NCBI GenBank assembly: GCA_020744225.1
Contig: JAGMWG010000009.1
Coordinates: 1,550,001-1,614,000, forward strand
From: Paraphoma chrysanthemicola
Lineage: Eukaryota > Ascomycota > Dothideomycetes > Pleosporales > Phaeosphaeriaceae
Length of the DNA: 64,000 nucleotides
Reading direction: 5' to 3'
Shown: piece by piece, positions 56,373-64,000 of the stretch
How positions within the stretch are numbered: position 1 is the first letter of the stretch
How the letters are laid out: each line of letters begins with the position of its first letter
Program-made: the position numbers and the translations under genes
The notes under the pieces: model-generated
Databases searched by the model: none
Told to the model about the DNA's origin: nothing
What the model saw: only the letters and a program-made list of their open reading frames with translations

Positions 56373-57081
56373 GACTTGCCTAACTCGCTCGTGAAGTACG
56401 TTAGTAGAATTCTCTAGAGATTTTATGTAATAGGTTTTAAGTCCCTAGACTATTAGATCTCTAGCTTATACAAGCAAGACGTTATTAAAGATTTATTACA
56501 AAAGCTTTTAAGCTTTTTTAGGTTCTCTTAAAAACTTCTGTATAATATAAGCTAAAGCTTATTAATCTTAAGAATAGATAATTTATGTAGATGCAGCTTA
56601 GTAGTAAAAATTTTTAAGAATTCTATTAACTTAGTCCGCTTACCTAGGTGCGTGGTCGTACCCATGTTTTTGCACACGCGTCTCTCGAGAAAACATCACT
56701 GTCGCCGTCCTACCGCTAATCCCGGTGCTAAATCCATTCCCCCTAGACCAGCGGATACGTAACTCCCGTATGCCCTTAGACAGCGATTCCGAGGTGTTCT
56801 CCACTTTCTATCGTCCCTCAACCCCCGCCCCCACCCCCACACATCCGAGCCGATCCGCCGCTGCTGTGCTCGGACCCAAGACACGAACTGGGCACCAGCG
56901 TTATTCTTTTGTCGATATAGTGTACAAGGTCAGTTATGAAGTAATTCCTATACAAGAATAACAAGAGAAAAGCAGAAGTGGTGAATACATCCTGGTCACA
57001 AGCCGTGAACGCATCTTGCACGTTCTGAGGATTTTCAAAGGCTCTCAATTAACTACTCAATTGTTTCTACTCTACTGTTCC
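56373..57081. other. Decayed AT-rich segment then unassigned normal-GC sequence
   Basis: 56373-56640 is TA-rich and probably another RIP-damaged repeat piece. From 56650 composition is normal; a short frame from the ATG at 56769 (MPLDSDSEVFSTFYRPSTPA) to 56961 has no family match and may be chance. Confidence 0.4.
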
Positions 57082-57957
57082 TCAAAGTTTACCCTCGCGT
57101 GCCGCAAACGACTGCTGGCACGCAAAATGCAGAATGAAAAGGTTCCATCTCTGAGGATACAACTCCTTCATCCTGTCATACAACGCCTCAGGACTCTTCG
57201 CTAGCTTCAGCTCCTTTTCGAATGTGTATATATACTCCCTAGTCGACTGAATCAAATACGGCGCATCCGCCTGGGAAGCTCTCTTATGTCCTGCAATAAC
57301 AATATGCGGGTTCTTTGCCTCGATGAGATCGATAGCATGCAGCCACTCCTGGCGCTTAGCTGGCGTATTGGCCTCGCCAAAATGCTGATGACAATCGCCG
57401 TAAACAATGTCTCCCGTAACGACGAGATCGACCGCAGGAACGTGGAGGAAGCTGGAGAATTCGTTGTCCGTGTGTCCGACTTCGATGCCGATGAGTTTCT
57501 CGCCGTCGACGAAGAACTCGCCCGATGCTGGAAGCGCCGTTGGTTGCGGCTTGGTCTCGTGCATCTGTTTGGGGAACATGTTTGGCCAAACGGTGTCGTA
57601 GCCCCCCGACTTATACAACTCTTGAATACCGCCTACGACGTTTGCCGTGGCGACGAATTCAACACCCGGGAATATCTCTTGTAGTGTCGGCACAGCCGCG
57701 AAGTGATCGGGATGCGCGTGGGTCGTGTAAATGTACTGGAGCTTCTTCCCAGGAGCGGTCTTCTTAATCCATTCGGCTATCTCCTTGCCTTGTTGGATGG
57801 TGATGGGAGTGTCGATGAGGGCGGCATATTTGGGCCCATGGACAAGGACACAGCTGATGGGTGACCAGGCTGCCCTTTCGTAATCGTCAAAGCCAGTCGC
57901 AGCTGGGATGACAGGCGCAATGTAGATATCGACTTGGAGTTTTGTGTTGCCGCCCAT
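57082..57957 (-). CDS. Metallo-beta-lactamase-fold hydrolase
   Basis: Minus strand, single exon of 291 residues from the ATG at 57955-57957, with stop at 57082-57084. The metal-binding HxHxDH motif is HAHPDH at residues 80-85. Further ligands are His162 in GHTD, Asp183 in 'VVTGDIVYGD' and His224 in 'VIAGHK'. No signal peptide. Fungal MBL-fold proteins include thioesterases that release polyketides and glyoxalase II-like enzymes; the sequence alone does not decide. No disabling changes. It is the only intact gene between the large RIP block and the deleted hAT at 58.5 kb. Confidence 0.9.
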   Translation of the reverse strand: MGGNTKLQVDIYIAPVIPAATGFDDYERAAWSPISCVLVHGPKYAALIDTPITIQQGKEIAEWIKKTAPGKKLQYIYTTHAHPDHFAAVPTLQEIFPGVEFVATANVVGGIQELYKSGGYDTVWPNMFPKQMHETKPQPTALPASGEFFVDGEKLIGIEVGHTDNEFSSFLHVPAVDLVVTGDIVYGDCHQHFGEANTPAKRQEWLHAIDLIEAKNPHIVIAGHKRASQADAPYLIQSTREYIYTFEKELKLAKSPEALYDRMKELYPQRWNLFILHFACQQSFAAREGKL

Positions 57958-58545
57958 CTTGTGATTTGTGTGTAGTAAATCTGAGAGATGTTGTGATGAA
58001 GATATCGAATGTCTCTCAGTCGAATGAGATCTTTATAGATGAGTGCTTGTGCGGATAAGAGGATGGTCGGTGCCGGCGCTAATGTGAACTCTGATTACTT
58101 AGGTCGAAAGATAAACGCAGGGATCATGCATTCACTTCTGATGACCAAAACCGCTCTCGATTACTGATCCTCCACTGTTTCATGCAAGGTGCACTGACCA
58201 CTACTACAACTTTACAACTTTAAGTAATCACCGCTTCGTCCCGACACAAATCTGGGGTCGCGGGGAAACTCAAAACTAGTTTACGTCCGTACATACCAAG
58301 CAAACACGAACTTGTAGTAGTCGCATCGCAGCCTTGTGTAATCATCGCTCGTCCCCATGCGCAACGTGTGTATGTGGAGGAATCAAATCACGTTCATAAC
58401 TTGCCTTACGCCCGTGGAAGTCCAAATGCAATGCTGGGTCGACTTCGTGCTTGGCTATCGCGCCGCAAGTCTAGCGATTGATGATGTAATTTCAGGGCTA
58501 CCTATCTTGTGAACTTCCGTACCGCGCCAAGGGGGTGTTAGAATA
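57958..58545. other. Promoter side of the MBL-fold gene, no other gene
   Basis: No frame with recognisable content. The sequence is not RIP-mutated. Confidence 0.45.
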
Positions 58546-59320
58546 TGCTGTTGTAATCATGTTAAGTTTTAACACTTGTTGAGCAAATGTTAATAATGTT
58601 AAACATCTGTTGCAGGCATGTGAACTTTAACAAGTGTCAAGAGTTAAAATATGTTGACCTCTCACGTGATATCGCGTCTTTACCGCGTTGTTGCCTACAG
58701 CTGCCTTCTCTATCGCGACGGCCATTCACTCTGTTCAGTTGGTATATCTATCTAGCTAGATACACTCATTAGAATCAACCCAGTCTTCATTCTTCTTCCC
58801 CACACCCATACTTTAGAAATCACGACAACAGCGATGACCTCCACAGGCCCGTCACGCACCCCCGCGTCGACTTGGTGCTGTAGAGCCACCGTCGCGGCCG
58901 CGGCACACACAGACCGGCAAAATTGCGAGCAAGCTACACATTATGTTTCTATGACTCCGAAGGTTCCACCGAGGAACATTACAACTAGGCTTTAACCTCT
59001 TACAATTCTCTGGAGCACGCCGCCTGATCTCATGGGACAGAGCGCGCCTTTCGGCGGAGAACATCGAGAAGTTAGAGTGCTTGAACAGCTGGATACAGAA
59101 TGACCATATTCAGCAGTTGTATGTTGAACTAGACGGTGAAACGATTGAGATTTCAGGCGATGAAGACAATTTTGATTAAATGATACTGTGCCAAGACAAG
59201 TATATTCATAGCTTTTGAATGAATATTAATGGATATGAATATAGGAGGAGCATTAATGATGCATATGAATATATGGCAATTATTCATTCATTCATTCATT
59301 ACTGGGATGTCTGCCTCATT
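58546..59320 (+). mobile_element. Internally deleted hAT derivative
   Basis: The left portion has GTTAACATTT/TGTTAAAC-type repeats (58556-58640) and a possible 5' UTR. The right portion (59020-59178) reads 'GARRLISWDRARLSAENIE' and 'LECLNSWIQND' followed by an acidic tail and stop, which is the C-terminus of an hAT transposase as in copy 1. The right end has GAATGAATATTAATGGATAT-like repeats. The core is missing, so the element is non-autonomous. Exact ends are uncertain. Confidence 0.65.
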
Positions 59321-59706
59321 GGAAGCTATGATACTTGAAGCTTGGGTCGTAGTGGGAACTTATCCACGCGAAGCCATCAGAAAGCTACACTTGATTCAGA
59401 CAAGCACGCTGTCAGATACCCTTTTTGTTCGCGTATGACAATAGCGATGCGCTGTTGGACACTAAACTATCCCCTCACCCCTTGATACGTAATTCCTTAC
59501 TTAAGATCGCAGCGCCTGGCAATGATGCAAAAGGTCGAGCTTGATTCAGACTACAGCAGGTTGTTGTTGTTTATCTGCGTATATTCATTAATCCTCGAAG
59601 AAAGAACCTCATTCTTGGTACACTAAACGCTCCTGGATTAACGCAGACGTTCATCCTTTGAGTACCATTTTACTAGAAGCCATCTCTTCCTACCATCTCA
59701 ATCACC
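59321..59706. other. No gene recognised
   Basis: Short region containing two similar segments (AAGC(T/G)TG(A/G)TTCAGAC near 59390 and 59541). Probably 3' flank of the next gene. Confidence 0.4.
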
Positions 59707-60216
59707 TCAACTTGGTTTCCGCCCCGCAGCAAAAGACCCAATCATAAACGGCACACCAATGCTAGCGCCCGCTCCCATACCTCCAAGCACAGCACTCCCC
59801 ACACTGACCGGAATCACTCCTCTCCTCGCCGCCAACAAACCCGCAATAGCACCCGCACCAGCGCCACCCATCACCGCCCAATCCGTCTTTCCTTCCCCCT
59901 TATTCTCTAAGATCCTCCAGGCACGGTCTTGGTACTCAATCTCTTCCTTTCCTCGCATCCTTCCCCAAGTCATGAGTGCGCCGGCGACTGATCCGATGAC
60001 AAGCGCGTGACCTGATGATTGTAGTGTGCGTGCTGTTATGGCTCGCATGTCGATTGGGAGTTTCCGGTAGCGTGCATTGAGCAGGGAGACCGGGAAGCGG
60101 AAGAATGATATGAAGGAGAAGGACATTGCTGATGCGCGCATTACGTGGAGATAGAGGATGGCGTGGCCGTTTGGTTGGTCTTCGGCGTAGGCCGTGTGTG
60201 GGAAGAGTGAGGTCAT
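59707..60216 (-). CDS. Small Gly/Ala-rich membrane protein
   Basis: Minus strand, 169 residues from the ATG at 60214-60216. A first hydrophobic segment ('MSFSFISFFRFPVSLL', about 31-46), one at 'HALVIGSVAGALMTW' (about 70-84) and two Gly-rich spans near 112-160 ('AVMGGAGAGAIAGLLAA', 'VGSAVLGGMGAGASIGV'). The repeated GxxxG pattern suggests tightly packed helices, reminiscent of small mitochondrial or peroxisomal membrane proteins. I do not recognise a named family. The composition and uninterrupted frame support a real gene. Confidence 0.65.
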   Translation of the reverse strand: MTSLFPHTAYAEDQPNGHAILYLHVMRASAMSFSFISFFRFPVSLLNARYRKLPIDMRAITARTLQSSGHALVIGSVAGALMTWGRMRGKEEIEYQDRAWRILENKGEGKTDWAVMGGAGAGAIAGLLAARRGVIPVSVGSAVLGGMGAGASIGVPFMIGSFAAGRKPS

Positions 60217-60244
60217 CGTGGTGTTTTGTGGAGCTTGGTTGAAT

Positions 60245-60469
60245 GAATGATTGATTGATTGATTCCTACTCGGTTTCAGCCGCGTTTTCTCCGCAGCTAT
60301 GCCCGGTTGGCTGGCTTGGCTGACAACCGACGCGGCGCGGACGTTAATCCGTGCCGCCCCACGTCACTCCTGTAAGAGGAGCCAGCTGTCCCCAGAGTCC
60401 TGCCCGTTTCCCCTCAACCACTATCTAAATATGTTGACATGCCCATCTAGATAATGGTTCTACTAACTG
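60245..60469 (-). repeat. (AATC)n-tailed dispersed repeat, complete copy in reverse
   Basis: Matches 12517-12744 over its full length: on the minus strand it starts AGTTAGTAGAACCAT and ends with 'GCGGCTGAAACCGAGTAGGA' and an AATCAATCAATCAATC tail. The variable middle differs by small indels. Confidence 0.75.
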
Positions 60470-60550
60470 TATACTGTGATTCCAGCTTCGTAGAGGCGCT
60501 CTGCCTCGTGTTTTGCGGCCCTAATACCTACAGTCTCCCCCCAGCGCTCA
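60470..60550 (+). pseudogene. PD-(D/E)XK nuclease-like gene fragment, left part
   Basis: In one plus-strand frame 'FVEALCLVFCGPNTYSLPP' and 'ALI' leads up to the transposon and can be continued directly at 63726 with 'AINIETKSPNGG'. The short length makes the call dependent on that right part. Confidence 0.4.
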
Positions 60551-60558
60551 TACCTGGG

Positions 60559-61012
60559 TAGGCTGGTAAATGGGTTCGGGGTACCCACTCGTGGGTATGG
60601 GTTGGGTCGTGGTCGCACGGGCCGTGGGTAGGGGTTGGGTTGGGTTACTACTAGCGTGGGTAGAGGTTGGGTTGGGGTTGCTACTAGCGTGGGTAGAGGT
60701 TGGGTTGGGTCGCACGGACCATGGGTCGTGGTTGGGTTCGGGGTACCCACATGGGTCACTTTTTTGTTACTTTTTTGACTGCGCGCAATTGCGCGTAACT
60801 GTGATAAAACGCTGTTATAATAAGGCTTTGATGACTAAGACCCATCCCAACCCAGTCCGTGCGACCACAACTACAACCCATGGTCCGTGCGACTACAGCC
60901 TAACTACTACCCACGCTTAGCGTGAAAAAGGTGGGTATTGGGTTGGGGTTGGGTTAGGGTCTTACGTAATCCAACTTAACCTCGACCTAACTCCTACCCA
61001 TTTACTAGTCTA
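60559..61012. mobile_element. 454-bp hAT-type MITE with perfect 8-bp target duplication
   Basis: Starts TAGGCTGGTAAATGGG and ends CCCATTTACTAGTCTA, flanked by TACCTGGG at 60551-60558 and 61013-61020. It is non-coding and full of GGGTTGGGT and 'CACTAGCGTGGGTAGAGG'-like repeats. Its ends and subterminal repeats are those of the 6.3-kb element at 50095, so it is a non-autonomous derivative of that family. It shows no RIP decay. Confidence 0.88.
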
Positions 61013-63725
61013 TACCTGGGTACCGTAACTTGTTATATTGATCGGTTTTTGTTATAACTATAATCATACTGAACCTATCGTTATATGGTTATAACTATAT
61101 CTCATCGTTAGTATGGTTATAACTATATATAACTACCTTGGTATCTTGGCATTAGTCTAGCTGGAAAAATCCTGCATTTAGCTCTAACTACTCTTATCTA
61201 ACGTACTCTTCTCTATAATGTTATTAGATATCTCGTTTAGCCTTACTTCTACTACACCTGTAATATTAACACTAGTAACACTATTGTATTTTAACGTTGT
61301 ATTTAGAATTAAATATGTTAAAAGACCTATCTAGCTTACAAATTAAGGATTTAGCGTTAAAAGTAGTTTATCTGTAGGAAATGCACTTTCTAAGCTATAG
61401 AGCATTAAACTAATACTATTAAACATGTTATCTCTCTTTACCTGCTACCTAAAGAATTCTCTTAGTCTACTTTATTAACACTAGCGCTACAGTAAGAGAT
61501 TTTATTAATGTTTACACTTATTATCTTCTAGAGTAGCCTTTAAAACAGCTTTAATTAGTAAGCTTATTAAGAGGCTATTATTAGTCTACTTACTTAGTGT
61601 TAGATACCTTTCTTAGCTGTTAAATAGAATAAAATAAGAGATCTATTACTAGTATGTAACCTAGCTATTAGAGATCTACTTATTACGTCTTACTATACTA
61701 CTATCTAATATATCGTTTTAAACTATAAACTTTATAGGAGCTAGATAAAGAAAAGTCTTGTAATTAGTATTAGCTCTATTTATATCTTATCTAACTTGTA
61801 GAATCTCTGTATTAACACTCTCTTCTTACTGTCTATACCTAGTAAGTAGATCTAGAAGAATAGCTACAGAAGACTCTATTAGGTCTACTAGAATGTTGCT
61901 ACTTCTATAGTAGTAAGAAGTAAGCTAGCCTTATTCTTAAGGTTCTCGTAGAGTTTAGTATTTAGTCTAAGATAGGCTAGTATACTAGTAATAATGCGAC
62001 TTTAAATAACTCTTACTTAGAGGCTCTAGAATTACGTCTACTTGCTAAGCACTAAGTGCGTTAAAGCTTTGAGCTTATATTAAAGCTTAATTCTAAGTAC
62101 TAACCTTAGTTAGGTTTAATTTAGCGCTAAACAACGTCGTATCTAATGCATTAGTTATATTATTAATCTCTCTCTTTAAGCCTTTCTATTAGCGTTCTTA
62201 AAAGAAGCTCTTCTTACTACTCTTGCCTTTACTACTAATATTACTAGAGAGAAGCTTCTTGTATAGTTTTCTAAAGTTCTTAACTTCTAGGAATAGAGAC
62301 GCTAGACAGAATGTACGCAGCTAGATAAATATTAAGAGAGTTAATTAGACTAAGAGTATACTTGCTGCTAAGGTAGCTAAGGTAGCTAAGGCTCTATAAG
62401 TAATAAGTTCTCTAGTGTTTAGAATATGCCTACCTTACAAAAACTCTATAAACTAGCTGCCTAATTACGTAGTTTATCTCTATATATAGATATCTAGAAT
62501 AATAAAGTAAACCTTTAACTTAGAATTAATAATTAAACAAGATAGTTATTATAGTATATAATTATAAATAGAGCTATTATAAAGTAGTCTAAGATTAAAG
62601 CCTTTATAATAGACTATAAGGCAGCTCTTAGTAACCTATAGCTATTAGTCTAGAATTAGGATTTGCTATGTAAAGCCTATACATTTCTCTAACTATTTAC
62701 TTTAGTAACGTTATATATAGAGAGAGATAAGTTATCTATCTTACAATTGCTCTCTTTAATAGACGCTCTTCTTACTTATTATAAGAGAAATAAGGTAAGA
62801 TTAAGTGCTACCTTGTTAGAGACGCTATACTAATATTTTACTAGGTATACTACTCTTAAGAGAATTATTATAATCCTAAGATAATTCGTGCTATTAAGAT
62901 AGGCTAGTTCATTCTTAATAAATACTACAATATAACTAGAAAGGCACCTATTTATACTATAGCTTTGCTTCTTAATTTCTCTTATAGAGCAGCCTATATT
63001 TAGAAGAATTAGCTAGAGGCGTAGATTAAACCTGCAATTAAAGGTGCTAATATACTTTAAAAGAAAAACTTTAAGATAGTACTTATGCTAGACGCTTCTC
63101 CTATACTCTTAGTAATACTGCTACTAGTAAAGTCTTTAAAGAAATGTAGTACTAAGCTAGACTTGCTTATAAAGAGTATAGAAGTTATTACAGCTAACTT
63201 ATACAATAACGACGACTTTAAGGCCTTTATTAAATTACCTTTCTTTTATATTAATTGCAGCTCTCTTAAATAGTAGTTCTATTCTAAACAGAAATCCTGC
63301 TATTCTTAGCTCTACTGTATAGCTATAACGATATTATCTATTCTAGCAGAGTTATTAGAGCTAGAAAGAGCGTTTTCTAGATCTAGAAGGACCTGCTTAT
63401 AAGATAGATTAAGTCTATTCTGCCTTAACATCAAAAGAATTAAGAGCATTAGCAATTGGATTAAAGAGGGCTATATCTGGCCTTGTTACCTTAATGGAAT
63501 AGGCCTACTAATAGAGGCAGTGGCAGAGGATAATAAGGATGAGCTAGATAAAGAGATTTTAGATGAAATTCAGTGGTTATAGAGCCTGTAGTATTAGTAA
63601 TTAGGCCATGGTTATAATATGGTTATATGGTTATAACAAGTTATTGTTTTAAGCTTCATGGTTATTCATGGTTATAGTTATGACCCCTCGAATAACCATA
63701 TTTAACCATGTGCCTAGGTATGCTC
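61013..63725 (+). mobile_element. hAT element (copy 6) in strong RIP decay
   Basis: The left end (TACCTGGGTACCGTAACTTG at 61013) and the inverted right end (CATACCTAGGCACATGG, to about 63725) correspond. Near the right end the C-terminal dimerisation text is still readable: 'LLELERAFSRSRRTC', 'DRLSLFCLNIKRIKSIS', 'NWIKEGYIW' and 'DEIQWL' with stop at about 63580, matching copy 3 ('AEAERVFSGARRT', 'DEITWFEDT'). The rest is TA-rich with stops throughout. The target duplication may be GCGCTCAT (60544-60551) and ATGCTCAT (about 63720-63727), differing only by transitions. Confidence 0.78.
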
Positions 63726-64000
63726 ATCGCTATCAACATTGAGACCAAGTCTCCTAACGGCGGCAAGAGGCACGGCGAAGTCCAGTTCTCTATCCGGTAA
63801 TGGCTTACTTTAATCGCTTGCGGATCCTCACCCAGAATCTGGTCCCTATCACGGTTCCACTAATCCTGGTTTCGGATGAGCATTGGAAGCTATTGTTTGT
63901 TGGCAATCTGGAAGGGGAGGTCCAGATTATCGATCCGTAGATTTTGGAACTACTGCGGATATCCTTGGTTGCTATGCGGTTTTGAAAGTATGAAGACTGG
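63726..64000 (+). pseudogene. PD-(D/E)XK nuclease-like gene fragment, right part (runs off the window)
   Basis: 'AINIETKSPNGGKRHGEVQF' continues after a stop near 63799 in another frame as 'YFNRLRILTQNLVPITVPLI' and 'VSDEHWKLLFVGN'. The I-E-T-K motif followed about 10 residues later by a Q-containing helix and a 'LP.I.V..H.W.L...' strand is the pattern of fungal PD-(D/E)XK nuclease-like proteins (PF20516-type). A stop is present and the gene continues beyond the window. The hAT at 61013-63725 sits in it. Confidence 0.5.

Noticed and set aside
63085..63273. 62-codon frame as a small membrane protein
   Set aside because: It lies in the RIP-decayed hAT transposase in the correct frame and orientation, shortly before the recognisable C-terminal domain; hydrophobicity comes from TA-rich mutation.

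Overview
The window is eukaryotic and fits a filamentous ascomycete (Pezizomycotina, plausibly Dothideomycetes, though the species is not proven). Genes carry short 44-70 nt GT..AG introns. Fungal-specific families are present: a C2H2/fungal_TF regulator, a DUF7924 protein, NB-ARC/TPR remnants, Fot1/pogo and hAT transposons. Several transposons are wrecked by C-to-T/G-to-A transitions that leave TA-rich, stop-filled blocks, as repeat-induced point mutation (RIP) does. Repeat load and pseudogene density suggest an accessory, subtelomeric or dispensable compartment.

Layout. 0.1-7 kb: a broken NB-ARC gene, two truncated pogo-type elements, an hAT element with an 8-bp target duplication, a 481-bp MITE and an LTR-like repeat. 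8.1-9.5 kb: an intact DUF7924 gene. 10.3-18.2 kb: three more hAT copies, around an intact tautomerase gene (13.2 kb) and a TPR remnant of an NLR-like gene. 18.2-18.8 kb: the tail of an aldehyde dehydrogenase. 20.6-34 kb: a decayed block holding a C2H2 transcription factor, an acyl-CoA synthetase, a flavin monooxygenase, a PF13826-type monooxygenase and a Baeyer-Villiger monooxygenase (BVMO). The BVMO is split into two oppositely oriented halves about 4.5 kb apart. An hAT element joins the truncated regulator to the truncated synthetase. 35-50 kb: four genes that look intact (SDR, HSL-type alpha/beta hydrolase, secreted epoxide-hydrolase-like enzyme, peroxisomal enoyl-CoA hydratase ending SKL), separated by pogo/Tigger remnants including a palindromic foldback element. 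50.1-56.4 kb: a 6.3-kb hAT-like element in strong RIP decay. 57-60.2 kb: an intact MBL-fold hydrolase, an internally deleted hAT and a small membrane protein. 60.2 kb to the end: a short (AATC)n-tailed repeat, then a PD-(D/E)XK-like gene interrupted by a RIP-decayed hAT, whose outermost terminus is in turn hit by a 454-bp MITE with a perfect 8-bp duplication.

Together the non-transposon genes look like the eroded remains of one or more lipid/polyketide-type secondary-metabolism clusters: pathway regulator, acyl activation, peroxisomal hydration, several oxygenases, a reductase and hydrolases. Transposon insertion, LTR-associated inversion and RIP-like nonsense mutations (TGG to TGA or TAG) appear to have dismantled the oxygenase core while leaving the accessory enzymes readable.
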